From: Bacteroidota bacterium
GTDB taxonomy: Bacteria > Bacteroidota > Bacteroidia > Flavobacteriales > Flavobacteriaceae
Assembly (NCBI GenBank): GCA_018267095.1
Contig: JAFDZC010000018.1
Span: forward strand, 547,604 to 611,603
DNA: 64,000 bases
Reading direction: 5' to 3'
The position numbers and the translations under genes were made by a program. Position 1 is the first letter of the stretch, and every line of letters starts with the position of its first letter. Under the pieces are notes generated by a model, which saw only the letters and a list, made by a program, of their open reading frames with translations, was not told the origin of the DNA and ran no database searches. This document shows, one piece after another, positions 9,072-19,277 of this stretch.

Positions 9072-9989
9072 ATGGCTTCTTTGAAGAAAAAAATCATCGC
9101 TTTTTTGCCCAATCGCATGGTTCATCTTTTACTTTTTGTGGTGCGTCAGATTCGTTTTTTGAAAGCCCAAAAAAAATACAATCAAACCAAAACGATTTTT
9201 GAGGCCGCAATTCCTAATTCGCAGCAATTGTCTCTAGTTCAACTCAAAGAACTTCAAGATAAATATTCTTATCCGCCGGAATATGGCTACTCGCTCGATA
9301 TATTAGACCAACGAGGCCGTGAAAGGTCGCAACAGCTTTTGGCAATGGCTGAAAAGTCATGTGATGCTTTTTTGGAGTTGGGATGTTGGGACGGAATGGT
9401 GACCTATCATTTGCAAAAGCTAGGAAAAAAAGTTTGTGGAATTGATGCTCGTGATATTGGTTTTGATGCCAGAGCACTGCAAAACGGAACTGATTTAAGA
9501 AAAATGGACGCTGCTGAACTTGCTTTTTCAGATCAGTCGTTCGATTTTGTTTTTTCTTATGATGCTTTTGAGCACTTTGCCGATCCAAGTGCGGTTTTGA
9601 GTGAAATTTATAGGGTTACCAGGCATGGCGGTTATATTTATCTTGAATTTGGCCCGTTGTTTAATGCTCCTATGGGGCTTCATGCATACCGACAAATTAC
9701 GGTTCCTTATTGTCAGCATTTATTTTCTTACGATACGTTAAACTCTTTTTTGGAAGAGCAAAAACTCGATCCGCTTGATTTAACACATTGCAATGGTTGG
9801 TCGCTACAGCAGTTTAGAACATTGTTTGAATCTTATACAGATAGGCTCGAGAAAATTATTTACAGCGAATTCCAAAGTTTTGATCATTTGCAGTTGGTTC
9901 AGCAATATGCTGATGTCATGAAAAGTAAGACGGATGATTTAGATGAATTGCTTTGTGACACCATTAAGGTTTTATTTCGAAAAAAATAG
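9072..9989 (+). CDS. Class I SAM-dependent methyltransferase
   Basis: A 305-residue protein with a Rossmann methyltransferase core. Motif I is FLELGCWDGMVTYHL (about residue 100), the acidic end of beta-2 is VCGIDARDIG, and later come AELAFSDQSFDFVFSYDAFEHF and IYRVTRHGGYIYLEFGPL, the usual motifs II and III. The substrate is not evident; similar proteins lie in polysaccharide loci, but here the neighbours are a dehydrogenase and a lipoprotein. The N-terminal 35 residues are basic and hydrophobic, possibly membrane-associated. Base composition is noticeably more AT-rich than the bkd genes upstream. Confidence 0.75.
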   Translation: MASLKKKIIAFLPNRMVHLLLFVVRQIRFLKAQKKYNQTKTIFEAAIPNSQQLSLVQLKELQDKYSYPPEYGYSLDILDQRGRERSQQLLAMAEKSCDAFLELGCWDGMVTYHLQKLGKKVCGIDARDIGFDARALQNGTDLRKMDAAELAFSDQSFDFVFSYDAFEHFADPSAVLSEIYRVTRHGGYIYLEFGPLFNAPMGLHAYRQITVPYCQHLFSYDTLNSFLEEQKLDPLDLTHCNGWSLQQFRTLFESYTDRLEKIIYSEFQSFDHLQLVQQYADVMKSKTDDLDELLCDTIKVLFRKK

Positions 9990-9997
9990 AAACAAAA

Positions 9998-10024
9998 AAG
10001 CACGAATAAACCACATTCGTGCTT
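9998..10024. terminator. Bidirectional terminator between convergent genes
   Basis: Perfect 10-base-pair stem (aagcacgaat / attcgtgctt) with a seven-base loop, located between the converging methyltransferase and DUF4136 genes. A run of A before the stem gives a U-tract for the minus strand, so it should act best on the lipoprotein gene. Confidence 0.8.
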
Positions 10025-10050
10025 GTATACTTTCAGATGTATTTTCTTAA

Positions 10051-10581
10051 TTATTTCTTGGCTGGCGGATATTGCGATAAAATCTGCGTCACAAAATTGT
10101 TGATGACTTCGTCCTTCTTATCGACATTTTTAGTTAGATAACCCACTCCGGTTCCTTGCCAAATGAGTTCTTTTTTCTCAGCGTCAATCAAATCAATCGT
10201 CAGGATTCCGTCGGTTGAGTTGTTCACCGAATAATACCCGCCCAAATAAGGACTCCAGCCCGGGCCCCAACCATAACCCCAACCGCTGTAAAATTGGTTG
10301 ACGTTGACATTTTTCTCGGCTTTTGCGTTGATGTTCACCAACAAATCCGGATGATCGCTTTTGGTAAAGCCTTTGGCCAACATCACGGCATCAATTGAAC
10401 GCAAAATGCGCTTTTTGTCTAAATCTGAAATTTCAACTTTATCAATGCCGGTTTTATAGTAAGCAAAGGTTTTATACTTTGAAAAGTCTACACTTTTGTC
10501 ATAGTCGGTATTGACTTGAACCGATGCGCAAGACGCGATTGCTAAAAGCCAAAACAACGATATTACTTTGATCGTTTTCAT
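10051..10581 (-). CDS. DUF4136 family lipoprotein
   Basis: A 176-residue protein with a lipoprotein signal peptide ending in IASCASVQV, so a likely outer- or inner-membrane-anchored periplasmic protein. The mature part has the DUF4136 pattern: SVDFSKYKTFAYY, a central KGFTKSDHPDLLVNINAK, a Gly/Trp/Tyr-rich stretch (SGWGYGWGPGWSPYLGGYY), and GILTIDLIDAEKKELIWQGT. The family is widespread in Bacteroidota with no established function. It is transcribed alone, ending at the hairpin near 10010. Confidence 0.85.
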   Translation of the reverse strand: MKTIKVISLFWLLAIASCASVQVNTDYDKSVDFSKYKTFAYYKTGIDKVEISDLDKKRILRSIDAVMLAKGFTKSDHPDLLVNINAKAEKNVNVNQFYSGWGYGWGPGWSPYLGGYYSVNNSTDGILTIDLIDAEKKELIWQGTGVGYLTKNVDKKDEVINNFVTQILSQYPPAKK

Positions 10582-10725
10582 AGTGTGGAAAATTTTATAC
10601 CCTATTTACTTGATTATGATGCTAAAAAGCAACGTAAAATTCGGCAATTTTAGTTTTGCTTCTGACGACTTTAACAATACGATAGCATCAAAAAAAATAG
10701 AAATCCCCTTTACTGAAAACTATAT

Positions 10726-12717
10726 TTAATCTTCTAGCAAGTTGTCGGCTACTTCATTGGGTAAAGTTACTTTGAGCAGCGGCTGGCTTTCCATGGCGCG
10801 TTTGATGGCAAATACGGCACCTTGGTTGCGCGCCCAACTGCGTCTGGAAATTCCGTTGTTGACATCCCAGAATAACATCGATTCTAATTTTCGGGCAGAT
10901 GCAACCGAACCATCGAGTAACATACCAAATCCTCCGTTGATTACTTCGCCCCAACCAACGCCGCCACCGTTGTGAATACTAACCCAAGTAGCGCCTCTAA
11001 AACTATCGCCAATCACGTTGTGGATGGCCATATCGGCGGTAAAACGAGAGCCGTCGTAGATGTTTGAAGTCTCGCGATACGGCGAATCGGTTCCTGAAAC
11101 ATCGTGGTGATCACGACCCAAAATCACATAACCAATTTCACCCTTTGCAATGGCTTGGTTGAAAGCTTGAGCAATTTTGATGCGACCCTCGGCATCGGCA
11201 TAAAGGATGCGCGCTTGCGAACCCACAACCAATTTATTTTCTTGAGCGCCTTTGATCCATTGAATGTTATCGGCCATTTGCTGGCGAATTTCCTCGGGAG
11301 CGCTTTGCATCATTTCTTCTAAAACCGAACATGCAATGGCATCGGTTTTCTTTAAATCTTCTGGGTCGCCAGAGGCACAAACCCATCTGAACGGACCGAA
11401 TCCGTAATCAAAACACATCGGACCCATAATGTCTTGCACATAGCTCGGGAATTTAAATTCGCGGCCCAAAGTCGGATGTTCGTTCATAACATCGGCACCG
11501 GCACGAGAAGCTTCCAATAAAAAAGCATTTCCGTAGTCAAAGAAATATGTTCCTTTGGCGGTGTGTTTGTTGATGGCTGCGGCATGTCGGCGCAAGGTTT
11601 TTTGCACTTCTTCACGAAATTTTTCGGGCTCGTTGGCCATGAGTTCATTTGATTGCTCAAAGCTGTAGCCTATTGGGTAATAACCGCCCGCCCAAGGATT
11701 GTGCAGCGAAGTTTGATCAGAACCTAAATCAATGTACAGATCTTCTTGGTCAAATCGTTCCCAAACGTCAACGATATTGCCCAAATAGGCAATAGAAACA
11801 ACTTCTTTGTTTTGTTGTGCTGTTCTAACACGAGCGACCAACTGGTCAATATGTTCAACAATTTCATGAATCCAACCTTGTTCGTGGCGAATGCGGGTAA
11901 TTTTCGGATTGACCTCGGCACAAACCGTCACACAACCGGCGATGGTTCCGGCTTTGGGCTGCGCACCGCTCATTCCACCTAATCCGGAAGTCACAAACAA
12001 ACTGCCGGATGGATTTTTCTTGATTTTTCTAAAACCGTTCAAAACGGTAATCGTGGTTCCGTGCACAATGCCTTGTGGGCCGATGTACATATAGCTTCCG
12101 GCGGTCATTTGTCCGTATTGGGTAACGCCTAAAGCATTGAATTTTTCCCAGTCATCTGGTTTGGAATAATTGGGAATCATCATACCGTTGGTCACTACGA
12201 CGCGTGGTGCTTCGGTATGCGATGGAAACAAGCCCATCGGGTGACCTGAATACATGACCAAAGTTTGCTCATCGGTCATTTCAGAAAGATATTTCATGGT
12301 GAGCAGATATTGCGCCCAGTTTTGAAATACGGCTCCGTTGCCACCATAGGTAATAAGCTCATGCGGATGTTGCGCTACGGCATAATCTAAATTGTTTTGA
12401 ATCATGAGCATGATGGCCTTGGCTTGCTCAGATTTTCCGGGATATTCTGAAATCGGACGTGCATACATGCGGTAATCCGGACGTAAACGGTACATATAAA
12501 TGCGGCCGTAGGTTTCGAGTTCGTGTTTGAATTCAGGAATGAGCATCGCGTGGTGTTGCGGCTCAAAATATCTTAGGGCATTGCGCAGAGCAAGTTTTTT
12601 TTCTTCAGCGGTAAGGATTTCTTTGCGTTTGGGCGCATGGTTGATGCTGTTGTCAAAGGGTTTTGGTTCTGGTAAAATGGCCGGAATTCCCTGCTGGATT
12701 TGTTCTTGAAAGGTCAT
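10726..12717 (-). CDS. hutU: Urocanate hydratase (long form)
   Basis: Urocanase converts urocanate to imidazolonepropionate in histidine degradation, using NAD+ as prosthetic group. The approximately 663-residue length and sequence (YGGNGAVFQNWAQYL, MYSGHPMGLFPSH, VTSGLGGMSGAQPKA, GVGWGEVINGGFGM) match the long urocanase type found in Bacteroidota rather than the ~560-residue form. No other hut gene is adjacent, so histidine degradation genes are dispersed here. Start is taken at the ATG opening MTFQEQIQQGIP; an in-frame ATG five codons upstream at 12732 is an alternative. A 7-bp hairpin (agcgact / agtcgct, 12754-12779) lies just upstream and may be part of the 5' leader. Confidence 0.95.
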   Translation of the reverse strand: MTFQEQIQQGIPAILPEPKPFDNSINHAPKRKEILTAEEKKLALRNALRYFEPQHHAMLIPEFKHELETYGRIYMYRLRPDYRMYARPISEYPGKSEQAKAIMLMIQNNLDYAVAQHPHELITYGGNGAVFQNWAQYLLTMKYLSEMTDEQTLVMYSGHPMGLFPSHTEAPRVVVTNGMMIPNYSKPDDWEKFNALGVTQYGQMTAGSYMYIGPQGIVHGTTITVLNGFRKIKKNPSGSLFVTSGLGGMSGAQPKAGTIAGCVTVCAEVNPKITRIRHEQGWIHEIVEHIDQLVARVRTAQQNKEVVSIAYLGNIVDVWERFDQEDLYIDLGSDQTSLHNPWAGGYYPIGYSFEQSNELMANEPEKFREEVQKTLRRHAAAINKHTAKGTYFFDYGNAFLLEASRAGADVMNEHPTLGREFKFPSYVQDIMGPMCFDYGFGPFRWVCASGDPEDLKKTDAIACSVLEEMMQSAPEEIRQQMADNIQWIKGAQENKLVVGSQARILYADAEGRIKIAQAFNQAIAKGEIGYVILGRDHHDVSGTDSPYRETSNIYDGSRFTADMAIHNVIGDSFRGATWVSIHNGGGVGWGEVINGGFGMLLDGSVASARKLESMLFWDVNNGISRRSWARNQGAVFAIKRAMESQPLLKVTLPNEVADNLLED

Positions 12718-13036
12718 TTTTTTATGTTGCATGTTAAACGCTGAATGATGGTCAGCGACTTGACTGAATTTGAGTCGCTAATTTAAGAGATTTTTCTGGT
12801 TTTACTAATGATTTGCGTTAGATTTGAGATTAAGAGGAGGAGATCCAGTGGGTCTCAGGTATAAAAAATTAATGGTTTGATTTTGAGTTATTTATACTGA
12901 TTGTTGTGTCCAAGTGTGCGTTAGGGATTGCAGCAATTGTTTGAGCTCTTTTTTGCGCTCTGAAAACATGCTGTTCTTAACCTTGTTTTCCGCAAAAAAA
13001 GCGAGTGCGCAAAGCCCGGCCGTAGGCAACGCCCCA

Positions 13037-13216
<180 letters not shown>

Positions 13217-13221
13217 GGAAT

Positions 13222-13545
13222 ATGATGCTGATTGTTTCAAAATTTTTGGTTCCAAAAGGATATCGCGCTTTGACGGCGTTTCCGTTTGTTTTTTTGCGCG
13301 AGAAATCCAGTAAAGATGATTTGATTTTGATGAACCACGAGCGAATTCACTGGGCGCAACAAAAAGAGTTGTTGTTGATTGGTTTTTTTATTTGGTATGG
13401 TTTGGAATATTTGTACAAGTTGCTTCGATATAAAAACCATCAAAAGGCATACAAAAACATTGTTTTTGAGCGTGAGGCATATGCAAACGAGCGCAACTTG
13501 GAATATTTAGCGACTAGAAAATTTTGGCATTTTTTGATAACTTAG
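13222..13545 (+). CDS. Small protein with HExxH motif, possible membrane metallopeptidase-like
   Basis: A 107-residue protein of unknown function. It contains LILMNHERIHWAQQKELL, i.e. a HExxH zinc-peptidase signature, followed by a hydrophobic helix (LLLIGFFIWYGLEYLYKLL) and then FEREAYANERNLEYL, whose Glu could be the third metal ligand of a gluzincin. Similar short proteins are found across flavobacteria as hypotheticals. A catalytic role is only inferred from the motif. It diverges from the DUF5522 gene; the two starts are 17 bases apart. Confidence 0.7.
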   Translation: MMLIVSKFLVPKGYRALTAFPFVFLREKSSKDDLILMNHERIHWAQQKELLLIGFFIWYGLEYLYKLLRYKNHQKAYKNIVFEREAYANERNLEYLATRKFWHFLIT

Positions 13546-13682
13546 ATATTAAAAACCAGTTTGTAATGCTCTTGAAAATCGACCAACAACCGTTATTTTC
13601 GACGAGCGTCGTCTGAAGTGGAATTTCTTTAAAAAGAGTCTGTTTTTTAAAAATTACTTTTCTATTTTTACGTACTAAAATT

Positions 13683-15539
13683 ATGAAAATGAGAAGGTTT
13701 GCGCATTACGCTGTTTGGGCTTTAGTGATGTTTTTTTGTTCGAATGCCATGGCTCAATTGTATGTAAGCAACAATTATGTTTATGTGGCCGATAAGTATT
13801 TGTATGTCAAGCAAGATGTCAATATTCAAAACAGTGGGAATGTTTATCTGAGAAATCAATCGCAACTTTTGCAAGGCACAACCAGCACTTCTAACAACAA
13901 AGGAGCGGGAAAGCTTTCGGTTTTTCAAGAAGGAACTACGAACAATTTTGCCTACAATTATTGGTGTTCACCCGTTGGCGGATCTGCCGGCGTTTCAGGA
14001 AACGAAGCATTCGGGATAACTATGTTAAACCAACCAACTTCTGTTATAAACAGTACGCCCGCCATTATTTTGCCGACTACGCAAACCAATGGCTTGGCAA
14101 ATCCACTAAGTGTTTCCTCGGCTTGGATATATAAATTTCTTTCTTCATCACAATATTCTCAATGGATTCCAGTGGCAGCAGCTAGTTCAATCCAACCTGG
14201 CGAGGGTTTTACCATGAAAGGAACTTCAGGAACTGATAGCTCATTTGCCGAGTTAGGTGTGAATAACAACCCCGGAAGTGCACAACGTTATGATTTTAGA
14301 GGACGTCCTAATGATGGCGATATTGAAATTTTATTGGCTGCAGGGAAAAGAACTTTAACCGGAAACCCATATCCTTCCGCTATTGATTTGAAAGCCTTTT
14401 TATTAGGCGCAACGGCTTCAACAGGCGTAGCCTATTTTTGGGAACAAGACAAAACCGTCAATTCACATTTGCTTACTGCCTACAAAGGTGGTTACGGAGT
14501 TTATTCGCCTATGGGAGGTGCCACTGTAGCCGGATATGGAACAATGGGCGTATATACACCGGCTATTTTTTATGCCTATGATGCTGCCGGAACTGCCTTA
14601 GGATCGGTAGGTGTGGGGAACAATTATGAGAGACGTTTCTGCCCGATAGGTCAAGGGTTTATGTTAGAAGGCGCGTCAACCGGTAGTGTCTGGATGGAAA
14701 ACCAATACCGCGTTTATCAAAAAGAAGGCGCGGCTAATTATTCCCAGTTCGAAAGACAATCAACCAAAGGAGAGCAAAGAGATATCAGTACACAAACGTT
14801 GCCTGATATTCCTTCGGTATCCGGCTTTGATTATACAACGGTAAGTACAGCGCCGATTCCACAAATTAAACTCAACGTTTTGCTCAACAATCAAGCTGTC
14901 CGTCAGAATGTGTTGGCTTTTCATCCGGCAGCGACCGATGGTGCTGATTTTGCGATGGATGCTCACTCACCAGATATGACCGATATGGATGCCTTTTTCT
15001 TGATAGATAATCAACCATATACCATTGATGCCATTGATTTTAATATCCAAAAGCGCATTCCTATGGGATTCAAAAATCCTGCGCAAGCCAGTTTTAGAGT
15101 TAAGGTTGCAGAAATGGTCAATTTTGCTGAAGCTTCGAGCGTTTATTTACACGATAAAACAACCGATGTTTATTATGATATTCTCAACGGGGAGCACGAA
15201 TTTACTTTACCGGCCGGAACCAACAACGATCGTTATGAAGTAACTTTTATCAATCAAGCACTTGAAAATACTCAGTGGACGGCCACAGATTTTGATGTAA
15301 TTCAAAACAATGTTGCCCAAAGTTTTACAATTTCTAATCCTTCAAAAGCCGAGATTAAGTCAGTCGGATTATTTGATTTAACCGGAAAACAAATTTTCGT
15401 TGCCAAAGATTTGGGCAATCAATCAAGTTATAAATTCCCAACTTCTATGTTGCCTGATGCTGTTTATATTGTGAAAATATCAACCGCTTCACATCAGGAC
15501 TTCGGAAAAAAAATACCGGTATACAACGGAGCCAAATAA
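13683..15539 (+). CDS. T9SS-exported surface protein of unknown function
   Basis: A 618-residue protein with a signal peptide (hydrophobic stretch ending CSNAMAQ). Residues 25-80 hold short Val/Tyr/Asn repeats (YVSNNYVYVADKYLYVKQDV) resembling the start of flavobacterial surface proteins. The middle has the segments AYNYWCSPVGG and GEGFTMKG seen in large flavobacterial secreted proteins. The last 75 residues form a type A T9SS sorting domain: FDLTGKQIFVAKDL followed by LPDAVYIVKIST. No catalytic domain recognised. It would be cleaved and attached to, or released from, the outer surface. An AT-rich upstream region has no clear TAnnTTTG box. Confidence 0.8.
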   Translation: MKMRRFAHYAVWALVMFFCSNAMAQLYVSNNYVYVADKYLYVKQDVNIQNSGNVYLRNQSQLLQGTTSTSNNKGAGKLSVFQEGTTNNFAYNYWCSPVGGSAGVSGNEAFGITMLNQPTSVINSTPAIILPTTQTNGLANPLSVSSAWIYKFLSSSQYSQWIPVAAASSIQPGEGFTMKGTSGTDSSFAELGVNNNPGSAQRYDFRGRPNDGDIEILLAAGKRTLTGNPYPSAIDLKAFLLGATASTGVAYFWEQDKTVNSHLLTAYKGGYGVYSPMGGATVAGYGTMGVYTPAIFYAYDAAGTALGSVGVGNNYERRFCPIGQGFMLEGASTGSVWMENQYRVYQKEGAANYSQFERQSTKGEQRDISTQTLPDIPSVSGFDYTTVSTAPIPQIKLNVLLNNQAVRQNVLAFHPAATDGADFAMDAHSPDMTDMDAFFLIDNQPYTIDAIDFNIQKRIPMGFKNPAQASFRVKVAEMVNFAEASSVYLHDKTTDVYYDILNGEHEFTLPAGTNNDRYEVTFINQALENTQWTATDFDVIQNNVAQSFTISNPSKAEIKSVGLFDLTGKQIFVAKDLGNQSSYKFPTSMLPDAVYIVKISTASHQDFGKKIPVYNGAK

Positions 15540-15546
15540 TCAAATA

Positions 15547-16452
15547 TTGACTTCGTACAATCAAATCGTCACGCTCGATAATTCTGCCCAGATTCATCTG
15601 GTGATTAAGCGTGATGATTTATTACATCCGCATATCTCCGGAAATAAATTCAGAAAACTTAAATACAACCTTGAGCAAGCCAAGTTTTTAAATCATACAA
15701 CTTTACTGACTTTCGGTGGTGCTTTTTCAAATCATATCGCTGCGGTAGCTGCGGCCGGAAAAGAATTCGGTTTTAAAACCATCGGCGTTATTCGCGGTGA
15801 CGAATTAGGTTCAGAAATTCAAAACAATCCAACTTTAGCTTTCGCACAATCGCGCGGAATGCAATTTGAGTTTGTATCACGCGAGGTATATCGTTTGAAA
15901 GAATCATCGGAATTGATCTCTTCACTTGAGCAAAAATGGGGTGATTTTTACTTAATTCCCGAAGGCGGAACCAACGAACTAGCGGTTCGAGGAGCAGAAG
16001 AAATTTTGACTTCTGACGATACATCGTATGATTATGTTTGTTGTGCAGTCGGCACGGGCGGAACTATTTCCGGTCTGATTCGTTCGGCCTTTTCGCATCA
16101 AAAAATTTTGGGATTTCCGGCGCTCAAAGGTGATTTTTTACAAGCTGAAATTTGTAAATTTGCCGCGATTGGCCATTGGGAACTTATTCAAGGATATGAT
16201 TTTGGCGGATATGCAAAGGTTACTCCTGAATTAATTGAATTTATCAACGATTTTTATCAAAAAAATCGAGTGCCGCTCGATCCGATTTATACCGGAAAAA
16301 TGGTTTTTGGCGTTATGGATTTGATTTCAAAAGGATATTTCCCGCCCGGTTCAAAAATCTTGATGGTTCACACCGGCGGATTGCAAGGAATTCAAGGCAT
16401 GAATCAAGTTTTGAAACAAAAAAAGTTACCCTTAATAATTACAAATGATTAA
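15547..16452 (+). CDS. PLP-dependent enzyme, ACC deaminase / D-cysteine desulfhydrase family
   Basis: A 301-residue fold-type II PLP enzyme. The Schiff-base Lys is in HISGNKFRKLKYNL, the following FGGAFSNHIAAVAAA binds the cofactor or substrate carboxylate, and CCAVGTGGTISGL is the phosphate-binding Gly loop. The family includes 1-aminocyclopropane-1-carboxylate deaminase and D-cysteine desulfhydrase; sequence does not decide the substrate. The start is a TTG at 15547 (first residues TSYNQIVTLDN), as no ATG gives full family length. It begins 7 bases after the previous stop and its stop overlaps the next gene's ATG by 8 bases, so co-translation with the LysM glucosaminidase is likely. Confidence 0.82.
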   Translation: MTSYNQIVTLDNSAQIHLVIKRDDLLHPHISGNKFRKLKYNLEQAKFLNHTTLLTFGGAFSNHIAAVAAAGKEFGFKTIGVIRGDELGSEIQNNPTLAFAQSRGMQFEFVSREVYRLKESSELISSLEQKWGDFYLIPEGGTNELAVRGAEEILTSDDTSYDYVCCAVGTGGTISGLIRSAFSHQKILGFPALKGDFLQAEICKFAAIGHWELIQGYDFGGYAKVTPELIEFINDFYQKNRVPLDPIYTGKMVFGVMDLISKGYFPPGSKILMVHTGGLQGIQGMNQVLKQKKLPLIITND

Positions 16453-17536
16453 GAAATTGTTGTTGGTTTTTGTGGTTTTGTTCTTGGCAGCTTGCCATAC
16501 GCAACAAACCGTGGTGCGCACAACCAAACCGGCTTACAAAAGACCAACGAATTCAACGGCAAGTTCTTCGTCTAAAAAGAAGCCTGCTTCATCGAATTCT
16601 AAGGGTGTTTCTCAAAAATCAACAGCTAAAAGCACCTCAAAAACAGTTGCCAAAACGGCGCCTTCTAACAATTCGAAATCGCCTGTCAAAACACCAACTT
16701 CTGCCGTTGTGGTTGCTCAAAAACCGGTAATTCCGAAACCAGAAGTGGTTCAATCTAATGAGGATTCTTTGGTTTTGGCCGAAATCAAAAAAATCGAGCA
16801 GAAATACGAATTGGCCAAAGAAGAAAACAAATCCAGCGGCAACAATGAGGTATATTCTAAAACTGAAATTCTTGAAGCCACTACACGCGTCAAAGTGACA
16901 ACGGCCATGATTTTAGATTACATCAATCAATATAAATCCATCGCTCAGAGCAATATGCGCGATTACGGAATTCCGGCCAGTATTATTTTGGGTCAGGGGA
17001 TTTTAGAATCGGGTTCAGGAACCGGTCCGCTTTGTATTTTAGCCAACAATCATTTCGGAATCAAATGTCACAAAGATTGGAACGGACCAAGCATTCGCTA
17101 TGACGATGATGAAGAGCAAGAATGTTTCAGAAAGTATGATCAATCGATGGATTCTTACCGCGATCACGCCTTGTTTTTGCTCAACCGTAAGTGGTATGCT
17201 CCTTTGTTTGAATTAGAAAAAGACGATTACAAAGAGTGGGCGCGCGGACTCAAAAGAGCCGGTTATGCGACCGATCCGAAATATCCCGAAAAACTCATTG
17301 CCATCATTGAACGTTATCAGCTCAATCAGTATGATGCCGAGGTTTTGGGCAAAGATTTTACACCGATTAATACCGGTTCGCAAATTTCACCCAAATCTGA
17401 TTCGTATCAAGTGGGTCAAGGCGATACCTTGTATTCAATTTCCAAAAAATTCAATATTTCTGTCGATGATTTGAGGCGCAAAAACAATCTTCAAGACAAT
17501 GCGCTTTCCATCGGACAGAATCTAATCGTAAAATAA
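16445..17536 (+). CDS. Lipoprotein glucosaminidase with LysM domain (peptidoglycan hydrolase)
   Basis: A 363-residue envelope protein. The signal peptide ends in the lipobox FLAACHT. Residues 20-100 are a Ser/Lys/Thr/Pro-rich linker. A glucosaminidase (GH73/FlgJ-like) domain spans about 130-290: [16 protein letters not shown] carries the catalytic Glu, then [12 protein letters not shown] and [20 protein letters not shown]-terminal LysM ([18 protein letters not shown] to [10 protein letters not shown]) binds N-acetylglucosamine of the wall. The gene overlaps the PLP enzyme by 8 bases and is followed after 1 base by hemL, so three unrelated functions share an apparent operon. Confidence 0.9.
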   Translation: MIKKLLLVFVVLFLAACHTQQTVVRTTKPAYKRPTNSTASSSSKKKPASSNSKGVSQKSTAKSTSKTVAKTAPSNNSKSPVKTPTSAVVVAQKPVIPKPEVVQSNEDSLVLAEIKKIEQKYELAKEENKSSGNNEVYSKTEILEATTRVKVTTAMILDYINQYKSIAQSNMRDYGIPASIILGQGILESGSGTGPLCILANNHFGIKCHKDWNGPSIRYDDDEEQECFRKYDQSMDSYRDHALFLLNRKWYAPLFELEKDDYKEWARGLKRAGYATDPKYPEKLIAIIERYQLNQYDAEVLGKDFTPINTGSQISPKSDSYQVGQGDTLYSISKKFNISVDDLRRKNNLQDNALSIGQNLIVK

Positions 17537-17537
17537 T

Positions 17538-18824
17538 ATGTTATACCAAAGAAGCAGTCAGCTTTTTGTTGAAGCTCAAGAGGTGATTCCCGGAGGCGTG
17601 AATTCGCCGGTACGCGCTTTTAAAGCCGTAGGAGGAACGCCTATTTTTATGAAACGTGCTCAAGGGGCTTATTTGTTTGATGAAGATGATAATCGCTACA
17701 TCGATTACATTAATTCTTGGGGCCCGATGATTTTAGGTCATGCCCATCCGGCCGTGGTGGATGCTGTAATTAAACGAACACAGCTCGGAACTTCATTCGG
17801 AACGCCCACAGCATTAGAAACTGAGATTGCCCAATTGGCTGTTTCAATGGTGCCGAACATTGATAAAATTCGGTTTGTCAACTCTGGAACTGAGGCTTGT
17901 ATGAGTGCCGTTCGCTTAGCGCGCGGGTTTACCAAAAGAGACAAAATCATCAAGTTTTCGGGTTGTTATCACGGACATTCAGATTCGTTTCTGATTCAGG
18001 CCGGAAGTGGCGCCAGTACATTCGGAACACCCAACAGTCCCGGAGTAACCGCCGGTACAGCCAAAGATACTTTGCTGGCTCGCTACAATGACTTGAATCA
18101 TGTTCACGAATTAATTACTGCCAACCCAGAGCAAATTGCGGCCATTATTATTGAGCCGGTGGCCGGAAATATGGGTTGTGTTCCGCCTCAAAATGGTTTT
18201 CTGGAAGGCTTGAGAGATTTGTGTGATGCCAACGGAATTCTACTTCTATTTGATGAAGTGATGACCGGTTTTAGATTGGCTAAAGGCGGAGCGCAAGAAT
18301 TATACAACATCAAAGCAGATATAGTCGCCTTCGGAAAAGTTATCGGCGGAGGTTTGCCGGTAGGCGCTTTTGCTGCTCGAGCCGAGATTATGAATCATTT
18401 GGCACCACTTGGTCCGGTTTATCAAGCCGGAACACTTTCGGGTAATCCACTGGCTATGGCAGCCGGATTGGCGATGCTGCAAGCGCTGAATGATGATGCG
18501 GAGATATTTGATCGTCTAGATAAAAAAACGGCTTATCTTGAAGCAGGTATTCATAGAATTATGAAGGCGAATCAGATTGATTATACCATCAACAGAGTCG
18601 GCTCGATGATTTCGGTGCATTTTGATGCACAGCCGGTAGTTGATTTTCAAACCGCAGCCAAAGGCGATAATCCTCGATTTAAAAAGTTCTTCCACGGATT
18701 GTTACAAGAAGGTGTTTATATTGCTCCTTCAGCCTATGAAACTTGGTTTATTACCGATGCGTTGACTTATGACGATTTAGACTTTACCCTAAAAGCAATT
18801 GAGAAAGTTGCTTCAACCTTATAA
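17538..18824 (+). CDS. hemL: Glutamate-1-semialdehyde 2,1-aminomutase
   Basis: PLP enzyme making 5-aminolevulinate for haem synthesis. The 428 residues are full length. Signatures: [18 protein letters not shown] at the N-terminus, [36 protein letters not shown], and the Schiff-base Lys in [14 protein letters not shown]. The start lies one base beyond the preceding stop, so it is probably the last gene of a three-gene operon that ends at the strong hairpin at 18841. Confidence 0.97.
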   Translation: MLYQRSSQLFVEAQEVIPGGVNSPVRAFKAVGGTPIFMKRAQGAYLFDEDDNRYIDYINSWGPMILGHAHPAVVDAVIKRTQLGTSFGTPTALETEIAQLAVSMVPNIDKIRFVNSGTEACMSAVRLARGFTKRDKIIKFSGCYHGHSDSFLIQAGSGASTFGTPNSPGVTAGTAKDTLLARYNDLNHVHELITANPEQIAAIIIEPVAGNMGCVPPQNGFLEGLRDLCDANGILLLFDEVMTGFRLAKGGAQELYNIKADIVAFGKVIGGGLPVGAFAARAEIMNHLAPLGPVYQAGTLSGNPLAMAAGLAMLQALNDDAEIFDRLDKKTAYLEAGIHRIMKANQIDYTINRVGSMISVHFDAQPVVDFQTAAKGDNPRFKKFFHGLLQEGVYIAPSAYETWFITDALTYDDLDFTLKAIEKVASTL

Positions 18825-18840
18825 TTGTGATGCAAAATAA

Positions 18841-18869
18841 AAAAGCCCGCTTATTTAGCGGGCTTTTTT
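18841..18869. terminator. Bidirectional terminator after hemL
   Basis: An 11-bp stem (aaaagcccgct / agcgggctttt) with a five-base loop and U-tracts on both strands, between convergent hemL and the gene at 18883. Confidence 0.9.
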
Positions 18870-18882
18870 ATTGATTTTAATT

Positions 18883-19209
18883 CTAGTGAACTAATTTTTT
18901 AAGTAATTCAGGATCGCTGTTCAATACTTTTTTCTGTTCGTCATTCAAGGCAGACATCAGTTTTCGAATGTATTGTTTTGAAGCATTTTCTTTATCTGTT
19001 TCAGATAGCTTAGCGTCTGACATAGTGTTGTGCTTGGTAACCATCAACGTAGTCAAATCAGCTTTGAGCGTTTCGTTCATTTTAATTTTAGAAGCCAACA
19101 AAGCAATGTCTTTTTGGGCAGCTTCTTGAGCCGTAGTTTTCTTGGCTTGAGCTTGTGCAGAAACCGTAAAAGCCAGCATAACAGCAATTATAGCAATGAT
19201 TTTTTTCAT
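18883..19209 (-). CDS. Small secreted protein of unknown function
   Basis: A 108-residue protein with an N-terminal signal peptide (MKKIIAIIAVMLAFTVSAQA). The mature part is helical and charged, with LKADLTTLMVTKHNTMSDAKLSE and ALNDEQKKVLNSDPELLKKL, a heptad-like pattern resembling the small periplasmic Spy/CpxP-like proteins. Assignment to that group is inference; no LTxxQ motif is perfect. It lies 68 bases downstream of another such protein on the same strand, so the two may form an operon. Confidence 0.65.
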   Translation of the reverse strand: MKKIIAIIAVMLAFTVSAQAQAKKTTAQEAAQKDIALLASKIKMNETLKADLTTLMVTKHNTMSDAKLSETDKENASKQYIRKLMSALNDEQKKVLNSDPELLKKLVH

Positions 19210-19277
19210 AATAAGTTTTTGATTAATTAAAAACCAAATCTAGGCTTTTTTTGAATTACCTCAAAATTAAATGTTTC